Assembly (NCBI GenBank): GCA_029975435.1
Contig: JARKPC010000088.1
Location: 1 to 64,000 of the forward strand
Source of the DNA: Propionivibrio sp.
GTDB taxonomy: Bacteria > Pseudomonadota > Gammaproteobacteria > Burkholderiales > Rhodocyclaceae
Length of the DNA: 64,000 nucleotides
Direction of reading: 5' to 3'
Every line of letters begins with the position of its first letter. The first letter of the stretch is position 1. Under the pieces are notes generated by a model that saw only the letters and a program-made list of their open reading frames with translations, was not told the DNA's origin and searched no databases. Below, one piece after another: positions 23,774 to 32,844 of the stretch. The position numbers and the translations under genes are program-made.

Positions 23774-24667
23774 ATGAAACTTCATCAGCTTCTTGTATTC
23801 AACGCCGTCGCCGAGGAGAAAAGTCTCCGCGCCGCCGCGCGAAAGCTGAATCTCACGCAACCTGCTGTCACCCGCGTTGCCCAGGAACTCGAAGCGGAAT
23901 TGGGCGTCACGCTCATGACCCGGAGCACGCAGGGAATCGAACTCACCCAGTACGGCCTGGCGCTCAAGGCACGAGGATGTCGGGTGCTGGAAGAGGTTCG
24001 CCGGGCCCGCGAAGAAATCGATCAGATCAAGGGCAATCTGAGCGGGAAGGTCAGGGTTGGCGTAACGCCTACCATTGCGCTTGCCATCCTGCCTCGCGCG
24101 ATGCAGCGCTTTCGAGACAAGGCACCGGACGCGGAAATATCGTTCGTGGAAGTTCGCTATCCGGTTTCAGAGGGCTTGCTGCAGGATCCGGCGACCGATT
24201 TCGTCGTTTGCCATGTCACGGAAAACATGCTGGACGAAAACGTTCGCAGCATTCCTTTGTTTGCCACGGACTTTCTGGTGCTGGCCCGCAAAGGGCACCG
24301 ACAGGCAAACGCGCATCACGTCGCCGAGCTCATGGACGAGGAGTGGGTGGCAACCAACCTCACCGGGACTTTCCGGCAGATGTTCGAACAGCAAGGTCTG
24401 CCGCTGCCGCGCCGCATCATCCGGAGCGCATCGTTTGCCGTTACGCTAGCGCTGGTTTCCAGGACCGATGCACTGGGGTTTTTCTCGGAGCATCTGGTGC
24501 ACAGCATCGCCGACCTGGGGCTGCAGAAGATCCCACTGGAAAGCCGCAAACCCAGATTGCATATGAGCATCGTCATGCGGAAAGACGCTCTGTTTACACC
24601 TGTGGCCCAGCTATTCATGGCATGCTTGCAGGAGGTGTCGAAGGCAGCCAGGCTGTCTCCCGAGTAA
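23774..24667 (+). CDS. LysR family transcriptional regulator
   Basis: MKLHQLLVFNAVAEEKSLRAAARKLNLTQPAVTRVAQELE. Confidence 0.92.
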   Translation: MKLHQLLVFNAVAEEKSLRAAARKLNLTQPAVTRVAQELEAELGVTLMTRSTQGIELTQYGLALKARGCRVLEEVRRAREEIDQIKGNLSGKVRVGVTPTIALAILPRAMQRFRDKAPDAEISFVEVRYPVSEGLLQDPATDFVVCHVTENMLDENVRSIPLFATDFLVLARKGHRQANAHHVAELMDEEWVATNLTGTFRQMFEQQGLPLPRRIIRSASFAVTLALVSRTDALGFFSEHLVHSIADLGLQKIPLESRKPRLHMSIVMRKDALFTPVAQLFMACLQEVSKAARLSPE

Positions 24668-24768
24668 TTCAGACTGTACGGATCGGTTACGAGTCCTCGC
24701 CTGGCTTTTTCCTGAGGGGCGATGCGGCATAAAGTCGCCCCTTATCGCTGAATTAGCACCGCGCCAGG

Positions 24769-25860
24769 CTAGTGCCGCAAGTGCAGTGTGCGACGACGAA
24801 GGAACCCAAAACCGCCCAGAAGCAGGCCAAGAGCCGCCAGCGGCATGGAGGAAGGCTCAGAAACGGTACCGCCGCCACAACCTCCGGGTTGAGTCGTGCA
24901 TCCTGGATTGATTATCGCTGCCGTAACGAAAATACCATCCTCCGGCTGGCCACCGAAGTTCCCTATGAATGTCTTGGCAAAGCTGGTGCCGTTCCACGAG
25001 ATCGAATACAGGTCATGCGTATTCTCCTCCGTGATGACCGCCTGGCCTGCATAGCTGGCAAATTCGCTTGCTGACGCCTTTACGACTTCCGTTGGGTACC
25101 GAGCCGCGTAAAAGCCTGCCAACGGGTCCAGCGTCAGGCTGAAGTCCAGCGGAACAAAACTGAGCATTTCAGGAGTATTGAACTGCAACCCCAGATCGGT
25201 AACGACTCCGGTGGGGCTGACTGCACGGACCCGGCCATCTCCCTCGGACAGCACAATAAGCGTTCCGGCGCCAAACGGACCAAAAGCCTGGGGAGTAAAA
25301 TCCAGCCCTTCCGTATCGAGGCCAAGATTCGCTATTTCGGTCGCGACCCCGGCCGCATTCACCCGGTAAATTCTGCCTGCCGAAGTTGCGACGATCATGT
25401 CATTGTTGTAATTGCCGTAGGGGTCAAAGGCGATGCTGCGAACACCACCCGTCAACCCGGTGACGAATTGGGTTGCCGCGGTCAGGTTCGTTGCTCCATT
25501 GGCATACGTCCAGACCGTACCGAAGCTTTGCGAGCCGGCAAATATGCTTCGCGAGGCAAACCCACCCAAACCAAGGGAACTCGACACATATATTTCGCCG
25601 GCACTACCCGACGAGATCGGCAACGGTGCGCCAAAAGCCTGGACACTATTGCCTGCCAAGTCGGTTTGATATAGCTGGTTGTTGAAATAGACCGACCCAA
25701 CGAATTTGTTGCCCGCATAGGCGAATCCGATGGCGTCGTTGCCGCCAACGGCGCTCGATAGTTCGCTCGACGTGACGAAGGAATTGAAGGTGATCGCGGA
25801 TACGTTGCCCGCGACAATCATGCAAAACATACCAGTGATTAAAGCAAGCTTTGTCTTCAT
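24769..25860 (-). CDS. secreted PEP-CTERM-type protein
   Basis: N-terminal signal MKTKLALITGMFCMIVAGNVSA; C-terminal VSEPSSMPLAALGLLLGGFGFLRRRTLHLRH. Confidence 0.75.
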   Translation of the reverse strand: MKTKLALITGMFCMIVAGNVSAITFNSFVTSSELSSAVGGNDAIGFAYAGNKFVGSVYFNNQLYQTDLAGNSVQAFGAPLPISSGSAGEIYVSSSLGLGGFASRSIFAGSQSFGTVWTYANGATNLTAATQFVTGLTGGVRSIAFDPYGNYNNDMIVATSAGRIYRVNAAGVATEIANLGLDTEGLDFTPQAFGPFGAGTLIVLSEGDGRVRAVSPTGVVTDLGLQFNTPEMLSFVPLDFSLTLDPLAGFYAARYPTEVVKASASEFASYAGQAVITEENTHDLYSISWNGTSFAKTFIGNFGGQPEDGIFVTAAIINPGCTTQPGGCGGGTVSEPSSMPLAALGLLLGGFGFLRRRTLHLRH

Positions 25861-26156
25861 GGCTGACCTCCATAGATCACGGCTGGCGTGACTTCGTCAG
25901 CCTGGAGGAGCAGAAGCAATAGCCGTACCGATAATTGTTATCAATTTCAAAGACCAATGAATTCATTGACTTAGAAAGCATATCGAAACAAGAGCCACTC
26001 TCAATTAACCATGATGCAAACAAGGAATGTCAAATGTTTCGACAAGCCCGGGGCACCACAATACCGCCAACTAGCCACCTTCGGTGCGGATATCGCTAAG
26101 TTGGAAGAGTGGAGCGAGGAAGATCTAACCGGACACAAGAGATTGCCCGGTGTCGG

Positions 26157-26531
26157 TTAAGCCACCTCAGCTTGAAGACTGAATCGATTGGCCGTCGCTC
26201 GGACTTCCTTCATGCGTCCATGTCCAGGCAGTACCTTGTCGGCGATCGTCACCAACCCCGCACGCTCCAGTTCATCAACATCGCGTTTCACCGCACTGCG
26301 GTCTCGATGCAGCCGCTCCGAAATCTGCGTAATCGATCCCGGCATTTCTTTCACTGCCCGGAACAGTGCCAAGCGTGCCGCCGTAATCAGCTTCATCACC
26401 TCTGCGGGGTCTTCAAAGCTGATAATGCGCTCATCAGGTAGTTGTTCGCCACGATCCGCCGCCTTGGCCAATTGACGGCCACGTTTGAAGAAGTCTTCTT
26501 CCGTTCCGGTCTTGATAGTGAGCTTGCTCAT
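26157..26531 (-). CDS. HTH antitoxin (TumA-like) of a TumE/TumA-type toxin-antitoxin system
   Basis: PGSITQISERLHRDRSAVKRDVDELERAGLV wHTH; 4-bp overlap with the TumE-like gene. Confidence 0.65.
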   Translation of the reverse strand: MSKLTIKTGTEEDFFKRGRQLAKAADRGEQLPDERIISFEDPAEVMKLITAARLALFRAVKEMPGSITQISERLHRDRSAVKRDVDELERAGLVTIADKVLPGHGRMKEVRATANRFSLQAEVA

Positions 26532-26827
26532 TTGCGATCCTTCAGGGCAATCCAGTCTTGTTCAAAACGCGCTTCAGTATCTTCGAAACTGACAAACTCG
26601 ATAGGTTCTACGACACCGAAATAGTGGCGATGATGGCCATCATGGGCATTGTCGTAACCCACGACGCGACCGTTGTCGTCAGCAAGGATGCTGTGATTGA
26701 TGTAGGCGAGGTTGTACCGGGTAACTTTGCCGGTGACCTCATCAACCCATACCTCCCGGCGCAACTTCCCATTCCCGCGTTTGTCGGAAATTTTGTGGGA
26801 CTCATCGATGATTTTTACATCAGCCAT
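26528..26827 (-). CDS. TumE-like (DUF6516) toxin
   Basis: RREVWVDEVTGKVTRYNLAYINHSILADDNGRVVGYDNAHDGHHRHYFGVVEPIEF. Confidence 0.65.
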   Translation of the reverse strand: MADVKIIDESHKISDKRGNGKLRREVWVDEVTGKVTRYNLAYINHSILADDNGRVVGYDNAHDGHHRHYFGVVEPIEFVSFEDTEARFEQDWIALKDRK

Positions 26828-26848
26828 GATGCATCATATCATGGCTGA
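26820..26848. promoter_or_regulatory. 11-bp perfect inverted repeat spanning the tumE-like start codon
   Basis: TCAGCCATGAT-N7-ATCATGGCTGA; the minus-strand ATG at 26827 lies in one arm. Confidence 0.6.
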
Positions 26849-27721
26849 AAGCGTTCCGGACAAGCACACGATCTGGCGTCGGCACCCACAATATTGGTCG
26901 CGCCAAAACACACAACTGTCGGATGGAACAACTGGCAGAGTACACCCATGGTCAGTTCCTAATGAAAAATTCCGTAGTAAATATGGATACGCAGTAACAC
27001 CTAGGCAGTCAAAACCATGCAGCCGAATCATCCCTTCTGGGATTCCGAACGGCTTCGCTGTGCTTCCCGTCGGGCACAGAGTTCCGATAATGGGGGCATT
27101 AATATCCCGTGAAAGCGACTTAAGCCGAATCCAGATGGCTTCGCGTTCCTTAGAGGAGGATTCCATTCCTTCTGATACCATTAGTCGATCCAGGTTTTCA
27201 ATGACGACACCCCCTATTGAGTAGAGACTCATCAAGGCGTTTTTGATTAGTCGACACGTACTATCAATGGTTAGTCCGTCATCAACATTCACGTACAACG
27301 GCGCATCATGCAATACCCCCAATGCCTGGCTCATGCGCATCCAATCATCATCATCAAGATCGCCCATTGCCACGTTCCAGAAAGGTAGCTGACCTTGTAA
27401 GCAGAGTAGCCGGAAGCCAATTTCCGTTCGAGCACCTCCTTTACCAATAATCAGTACTGGCAGGCGTCTTACCCCTGCAGTGTGCAGAGCAAAGACGTAG
27501 GCAAGATAACCAAAGTCGTCAGTCAAACTATCCATCTCACTTGAAAGTCCGCTCGCAACGGCGATCGGATTCCGGGCACAGAATTCTTGCCGGAACGCGC
27601 TCGACTGAACATGTAACCAAGCATCAGGTTCATTGAGCAGAATGCCGTCAGCCCGGTCCTGTATTGACTGGACGACATTCATCAAGATTGGATTGATATG
27701 TGTGAATCCGTTACAACGCAT
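26834..27721 (-). CDS. DnaB helicase C-terminal-like protein lacking a recognisable Walker A
   Basis: SGLSSEMDSLT ... FALHTAGVRRLPVLIIGKGGARTEIGFRLLCLQ ... MGDLDDDDWMRMSQALGVLHDAPLYVNVDDGLTI ... LSRDINAPIIGTLCPTG follows DnaB-C in order. Confidence 0.55.
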   Translation of the reverse strand: MRCNGFTHINPILMNVVQSIQDRADGILLNEPDAWLHVQSSAFRQEFCARNPIAVASGLSSEMDSLTDDFGYLAYVFALHTAGVRRLPVLIIGKGGARTEIGFRLLCLQGQLPFWNVAMGDLDDDDWMRMSQALGVLHDAPLYVNVDDGLTIDSTCRLIKNALMSLYSIGGVVIENLDRLMVSEGMESSSKEREAIWIRLKSLSRDINAPIIGTLCPTGSTAKPFGIPEGMIRLHGFDCLGVTAYPYLLRNFSLGTDHGCTLPVVPSDSCVFWRDQYCGCRRQIVCLSGTLSAMI

Positions 27722-27974
27722 CGTGTTGCCTTATTGAATGTTTGTAATCGACCGGGCTGACATGGCACTCCTCAATAGCGCCCAGTGTCTCCAAGCAAAA
27801 CTTCACCGACAGTTCTTTTCAACCGACGTTATTGTTGATTGCCGAGGCGACAATACGTGTCGCTTCGCGAGAAGGCTTGTTTGTTTGATCGCAGCGACGC
27901 CCAATGCCGTCGGAACTGCAAAATTGCTTGCATGAAAAGCATTCCTCGATAACCCGTTCGGAGATTATTACGCC

Positions 27975-28286
27975 ATGCAAAGTCACGTATTTGAAGAGTT
28001 ATTTATTGAAGACGATCCCGAGAGGGTTGGAGAAATCGCCGAATCGATAATCAACGGTCACTTCACATTCTGTAACCCTTTTTTTTGGTCAATCGCCTTC
28101 CAGTCCCTTAGGCAAGAGATCAACACGAGCCGGAGTGGCCACTTCCTCTGGCTCGAATCGGTAGGCCGACGGTGGTTGATCCATTACGACGTACACAGCC
28201 AAACAAGATGCTGGGCCGGCCAGAAGGGGTTCAGGAATTGGATTTCTTCATTCAAGTCATTGACAGCCAAACTTCAGCTTCGCTAA
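27975..28286 (+). CDS. hypothetical protein
   Basis: 103-aa ORF; only ordinary composition supports it. Confidence 0.35.
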   Translation: MQSHVFEELFIEDDPERVGEIAESIINGHFTFCNPFFWSIAFQSLRQEINTSRSGHFLWLESVGRRWLIHYDVHSQTRCWAGQKGFRNWISSFKSLTAKLQLR

Positions 28287-28321
28287 AGTTATTACACAAA
28301 TTCCGCATCACAGTCCTGTAG

Positions 28322-28451
28322 GGCTAAGGTAGTTTTTGCGTGAGAAGTGGGGGATAACCCCGAATCACGAGGCTGGCAGCCTTAACTATCCTTTTACTGA
28401 CGTTTCCGCAGTAGGTGATGTTTTTCGGGAGGTTGGTTTTTAGACCACCTC
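28322..28451 (+). ncRNA. candidate structured RNA / structured 5' leader (unclassified; strand assumed from the downstream ORF)
   Basis: GGTAGTT(28328-28334)/AACTATC(28384-28390) can close two hairpins: GGGG-ATAA-CCCC (28350-28361) and AGGCT-GGC-AGCCT (28370-28382). A third hairpin is GAGGTTGG...CCACCTC (28429-28451). Confidence 0.35.
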
Positions 28452-28515
28452 GGACCGTATACAGGGGGCCACCGCATTCGGCTGTCGTACGGCATTAACC
28501 TCAAAAGGTAATGTC

Positions 28516-28911
28516 ATGCCAGTACGAAATGCCGAAATCAAGCCCACGACCCTCGCTGCTCACAAGCAGTTGTCCTTTGAAAGCCTGCTGGCCGCTTGGC
28601 TACTGGGCGACGGGTGGGAGGTGTTGGTTCCCGTGATTGATCACGGCAAAAAGACGGACCTCGTAGTCGCCGACGACAACCGGTATTTTCGCATTCAAGT
28701 CAAAAGTCTCAATACTGCCGACGAGACTGCTGTCGTGGAAAACAAGTGGCATGGGGCGAAAATCGACTACGTTGTCTATTTTTCAGTGCCGGGCGAGTGG
28801 GGGTATATCTGCCCCGCGTTCGATGAAGAACGCAGGCCGCTCAAGTCGCCCGATCACGTCAGATTTCACAAGCATCCTACGAACTTTTTGAAAGCGTTCA
28901 GGAAAATCTAG
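28516..28911 (+). CDS. PD-(D/E)XK nuclease-like protein (group I-intron endonuclease-like fold)
   Basis: SFESLLAAWLLGDGWEVLVPVIDHGKKTDLVVADDNRYFRIQVKSLN, a D-X(n)-QVK pattern. Confidence 0.55.
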   Translation: MPVRNAEIKPTTLAAHKQLSFESLLAAWLLGDGWEVLVPVIDHGKKTDLVVADDNRYFRIQVKSLNTADETAVVENKWHGAKIDYVVYFSVPGEWGYICPAFDEERRPLKSPDHVRFHKHPTNFLKAFRKI

Positions 28912-29204
28912 GGATTGCTTGAGAAAGTGAAAGCCGAGCGACCTTATTCAAGGTGGCCCGGCTCTCTTCCCACCCCATACCCTGTCGAGCCACGCGCTTT
29001 TTGGTTACACCTAAGAGATGTAAGACCTAGCCGGCATTGCCAGCAGGCGATTGGCTCACCGAAGGTGGCTTCTTGCGTGGCGCCGCGGTTGCGAAAGGCA
29101 ATTCCGCAAGGCTGGGTAAACCCGAAAAAGCCAAATGATCACGCATGATCTTGTGCGACCGACCTTGACGTGGCCGTAACGCTCATGTGGTTGGAGTTGG
29201 GAGA

Positions 29205-29900
29205 CTACCAAGTTGCCAGATGCTCTTCAATCCCTTCCACTGGATAGCCGTGCTCAAGCAGAGCCTTTCTTGCAAGCATCTGGAGCATCAGATGCTCCTC
29301 CAGTTTCATCTCGTCATCGCTCAGTTCTTTGCAGCGCGTTTCGAAACGGTTAAGCAATTCATGAGACGTGAACCGACCAACAACCTCACTTGCAAAGATG
29401 TTTGTCTCCGGAAATTGCATCTGCTTCTCATCTTTGAGTAGTCGAACTTGCCGAATTAGGCAGAAATCGCCTTTACCCATCGCATGGACTACCAACCGTC
29501 GGGTCGGGATGATCTTTTTCGATTTCTGGCTTCCGCCGCAGGAATGGTAATCTGAGTGATTCAGGACAGCATGGCATTTGGTGCAAAACTCTCTATTCCG
29601 ATACGGAAAGGACAGTATTACTTCGCCCTCTACCTTGATTACTCGGATACCGGTTGGCCTCTCCTCTTCCCAAATCAAAGAGTGATAAACACGAAAACTC
29701 CGTCGCCGAAGTCTTGGCCCGTATATCTCAAGTAGTTTCGATAGCTGGCTCTCCTTGGCTTGAGCCGAGCCAGTTTTCCAACTGCTCACTATGGATTGCT
29801 GAGTACGGCAAGCTTCGGCAATTTGCTTCTGCGTCCAGCCATCGCGCAAAGCCATGTTGATGAGTTGCTTGGTGTAACGATATTTCTTGTTTTCTTCCAT
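29205..29900 (-). CDS. HTH protein with Cys/His cluster, unknown function
   Basis: ALRDGWTQKQIAEACRTQQSIVSSWKTG HTH; CTKCHAVLNHSDYHSCGG possible zinc site. Confidence 0.55.
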   Translation of the reverse strand: MEENKKYRYTKQLINMALRDGWTQKQIAEACRTQQSIVSSWKTGSAQAKESQLSKLLEIYGPRLRRRSFRVYHSLIWEEERPTGIRVIKVEGEVILSFPYRNREFCTKCHAVLNHSDYHSCGGSQKSKKIIPTRRLVVHAMGKGDFCLIRQVRLLKDEKQMQFPETNIFASEVVGRFTSHELLNRFETRCKELSDDEMKLEEHLMLQMLARKALLEHGYPVEGIEEHLATW

Positions 29901-29951
29901 GTCCCTTTGCCAAGAGGCGGGTTTGCCCCGACTCTCGGTTCTATTTATGAA

Positions 29952-30092
29952 TCATTTTTTCTTCACCGGGGCTGGCTTAGGCTGATGTTGCTGTAGCTGC
30001 TTCCCCCGGTTGCCCTGATTCATGTCGTACGTCTTGTTGGTACCGGATGTTCCTTTATTCTTGTTAACGATATCGGCGTTATGGTTCGGCAT
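29952..30092 (-). CDS. small basic protein, 46 aa (below the ORF-track cutoff)
   Basis: MPNHNADIVNKNKGTSGTNKTYDMNQGNRGKQLQQHQPKPAPVKKK*, hand-translated. Confidence 0.5.
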   Translation of the reverse strand: MPNHNADIVNKNKGTSGTNKTYDMNQGNRGKQLQQHQPKPAPVKKK

Positions 30093-30537
30093 TTCAAGCT
30101 CCTAGTGCTGTGGTTAAGGAGCCTTCATTTTGCCGACACCACCAAATTTTGCCATTGATATTATGGCGATATTTTTCTTATAAAGACTGATATTTTCTTC
30201 GACACGGCCCGAATCGCCCTAATCCGGCAGGGTAATCCCGATGGCCGCCAGTTCCTTGCGGTACCGGTAGAAGTTGCCTTTGCTCATGGAGGTTAGGAAG
30301 CTTGCCACATTTGCATCTTGGTCACGACGTACAACGAAGCATGTAACTTCGGTTTCGTTGATAAGCGTGACAAACAGTCCGAGTGGGCAATCAAGACCAA
30401 CTTGCAGCGTGGCTACAGCGTGATCTGGTTGCGAAACAAGCTACGAGGCGTCTCACAGGAGTGATATTGAGGATGTACGCTCCTTGTAGTGCATTTAAAT
30501 CGACCACTGGCAACCTCTCTCGGCAGTCATATTCGAA

Positions 30538-31188
30538 TCAGTCCGCCTGCTTCCGAAGCCAAGCCGGAATATCGGATCCGTCCGTCTTCTTGCCACTGAC
30601 TATTGCTTGGCCTGCGTCCTCTTCGATGTCCTTCCAGACGGAAATGAAGTGGCGCCCAATTTCTCCGCCGCGCACGATGACGTAGCCCTGCCGAATATCC
30701 TTGCTGCCCCACGTACTGGTCCAATGGGAGGTAAAACTCCAAAGACTATCGAAGGGCTCCATGCCCTCGCAGAACTTCTTCCATGCCGTGTTCAGATGTC
30801 CGAATGGCACATGCGGTGCGGCCCCCAATGGATCGAAAACAATTTCCCGCTGTTCTATCTCCTGGACGCTCAACTGTGTCTGCAGGTCGCCACGAGTGAC
30901 GGCAAACTCTGGCTCGTCAATGGGGCCACGATCGGACTCGCCGACCACGAAATCCTTGACCTTGAAGAAAACGAGTACTGGCCAGAATGGAACAATCAGC
31001 GTTCCGACCAGGGCGGGACCAAGTACATCGTTCAGAAGCCTAAACCACAGCGATTTCCGCTCTGGCCTAAGATCCCCGAAGACATCGTTCAAAGAGTTGT
31101 CGTCCTTCTTCTTGGTGAGCTTATGGAATGCCGCCATGAGGACTAGGACGACCGCCCCGATGCCCAAATACCAATAGAGATAGATCAT
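30538..31188 (-). CDS. hypothetical membrane protein
   Basis: N-terminal TM MIYLYWYLGIGAVVLVLMAAF; ATGA overlap with the upstream ORF. Confidence 0.55.
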   Translation of the reverse strand: MIYLYWYLGIGAVVLVLMAAFHKLTKKKDDNSLNDVFGDLRPERKSLWFRLLNDVLGPALVGTLIVPFWPVLVFFKVKDFVVGESDRGPIDEPEFAVTRGDLQTQLSVQEIEQREIVFDPLGAAPHVPFGHLNTAWKKFCEGMEPFDSLWSFTSHWTSTWGSKDIRQGYVIVRGGEIGRHFISVWKDIEEDAGQAIVSGKKTDGSDIPAWLRKQAD

Positions 31189-31685
31189 GGTGCATCCCCC
31201 ACCGCTTGCTTGCCACGCGGGAAGACCGTCATTCCACCGATCCCGTAGCCCTCTGGGCCACTGTCACCTTCGGCGTGCCCGTTCTGGCGCACACGGGTAT
31301 TCTCGATGACACCTCTCTCGATCTCCAGAAACAGATCCCGCTCGTAGGTACTGCCGTACCCCATGTGGACATAGTTGAGCAGTTTGCCTTGCGGAATCCG
31401 GAGCGTTTCCGAATACCAGTGCGCGAATACTCGATCGGGATAGTCCGGAAAAATGGTCGCCACGGAAGCCTCTTCGCCGCCTTCCAGCGTCCCATGCAAT
31501 TCGATCAAATACAATCGGCCGTCGACGATTTCCCAGGTGCCAACGTAGCCACGCCACAACGCAGTGCAGTTGTATTCAAAGTTGGGGCCATCCCCGCCCA
31601 TCGCGAAATAGAGGCTCAAGGGATTGGTACACATCGAGAGTTGCTGGCCCTCGTAGATAAGTCTTTCTGGAATCTGCGCAGTCAT
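31185..31685 (-). CDS. hypothetical protein
   Basis: MTAQIPERLIYEGQQLSMCTNPLSLYFAMGGDGPNFEYNCTALWRGYVGTWEI; coupled to the membrane ORF. Confidence 0.6.
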   Translation of the reverse strand: MTAQIPERLIYEGQQLSMCTNPLSLYFAMGGDGPNFEYNCTALWRGYVGTWEIVDGRLYLIELHGTLEGGEEASVATIFPDYPDRVFAHWYSETLRIPQGKLLNYVHMGYGSTYERDLFLEIERGVIENTRVRQNGHAEGDSGPEGYGIGGMTVFPRGKQAVGDAP

Positions 31686-31767
31686 TCTTTCTCCTCCGGG
31701 GGTTCCGTACAGCGATCAGATAGGTGGGAAATCGTTCAACCACAGGACGGGTGGCCGCGATCCTGAC

Positions 31768-32781
31768 TTACCCCGATGCCACCGACGCCCGAATGCGCGC
31801 TAGTGTTGCCGATTTCAGCCGGTCGCCACTGCCAAGCAGGGAATGTGCATAGCGGTCACTCTCCGTCGTTTGGACGTGATCGCTCCAGGCAGTGACAGAA
31901 TTCAGTGCACCCCACCAGGTCTCTTCAGCCGGCGCGATCTGCCGATCGACAATCCCGTTCAGGTGAACCGCCAGGATTTCATTGCGCGTATGGCGTAGCG
32001 TCTCAAGGCGTGTTTCGTAAGCAGCCCTCACGGATGTATTGCGTGCCGCCGTTGCCGGTTTCGTGGGATCCGGCACCAACTGTTTGAGGAATGACTGAAG
32101 ATCTTCCAGGGTACAGCGCACTGCAGCAAGGCGGGCGAAAAGCGCTTCCACCTCCTTCGATTGCCGCACTGAAAACTCGAAGAATTCTTTCGCCTGCGCC
32201 TCGATCAACTCGTAACTACCATTGTGCCCGCGACGAAAGACGGTCCTGGCAACCCCGTTCGCATGCAGCGCCACGGACAGCGTGTTCTGGCATACCACGC
32301 GCACCGTGGTCAAACGGATATCGATCGCAGACGAACCATCGTGGCTATTGCTAAACAGCAAGTACGTTTCCAGTACATCATCCCCGCGGACACAAATATC
32401 ATCCGGCATCCTGGCCAGCAACCAAATCACCTCCCCGTTCTTGAGAAAGCCGCCGGTGTGATAAACCGCGCGACCTTGCCCAAGCAACGCGTCGAACATC
32501 AGTGCTCCTTGTCGGTTTTGCAACGGACGGAAGCCGGGGTGCACAACGCCCACGACGCGGCCAGGCTCCCCCGGCCGGCGGTCTTTGCGCACCACGGCCA
32601 CCCGATGCGGAATCGACGAATCCGGCTCCCCGACCGGGACGATTGGGACCGCCTCGACTTCCCAGTCCAGGCCCCCCGCCTGCAAGGCCGTGGTCAGGTT
32701 CGCCGGTTGGCTGAGACGAACGCCGAGTTTGTGCCAGGGCTGTTCGCCGAAATAGAACATCTGCCCAATATTGTGTGGCAT
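31768..32781 (-). CDS. DUF932 / phage-plasmid-like protein
   Basis: MPHNIGQMFYFGEQPWHKLGVRLSQPANLTTALQAGGLDWEVE; DUF932-type sequence; start 32781. Confidence 0.85.
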   Translation of the reverse strand: MPHNIGQMFYFGEQPWHKLGVRLSQPANLTTALQAGGLDWEVEAVPIVPVGEPDSSIPHRVAVVRKDRRPGEPGRVVGVVHPGFRPLQNRQGALMFDALLGQGRAVYHTGGFLKNGEVIWLLARMPDDICVRGDDVLETYLLFSNSHDGSSAIDIRLTTVRVVCQNTLSVALHANGVARTVFRRGHNGSYELIEAQAKEFFEFSVRQSKEVEALFARLAAVRCTLEDLQSFLKQLVPDPTKPATAARNTSVRAAYETRLETLRHTRNEILAVHLNGIVDRQIAPAEETWWGALNSVTAWSDHVQTTESDRYAHSLLGSGDRLKSATLARIRASVASG

Positions 32782-32825
32782 ATGACTTCTCCGATGGGGT
32801 ATGTGCGAAGAGATTACCGGCAAAC

Positions 32826-32844
32826 AGGCTCATCCAATGAGCCT
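32826..32844. promoter_or_regulatory. family A operator candidate, site 1
   Basis: AGGCTCA-TCCAA-TGAGCCT, perfect 7-bp arms, 45 bp upstream of the DUF932 start. Confidence 0.65.

Noticed and set aside
28322-28500. Group I intron or retron msr-msd
   Set aside because: No P/Q/R/S core elements and no reverse transcriptase nearby; kept only as an unclassified structured RNA candidate.
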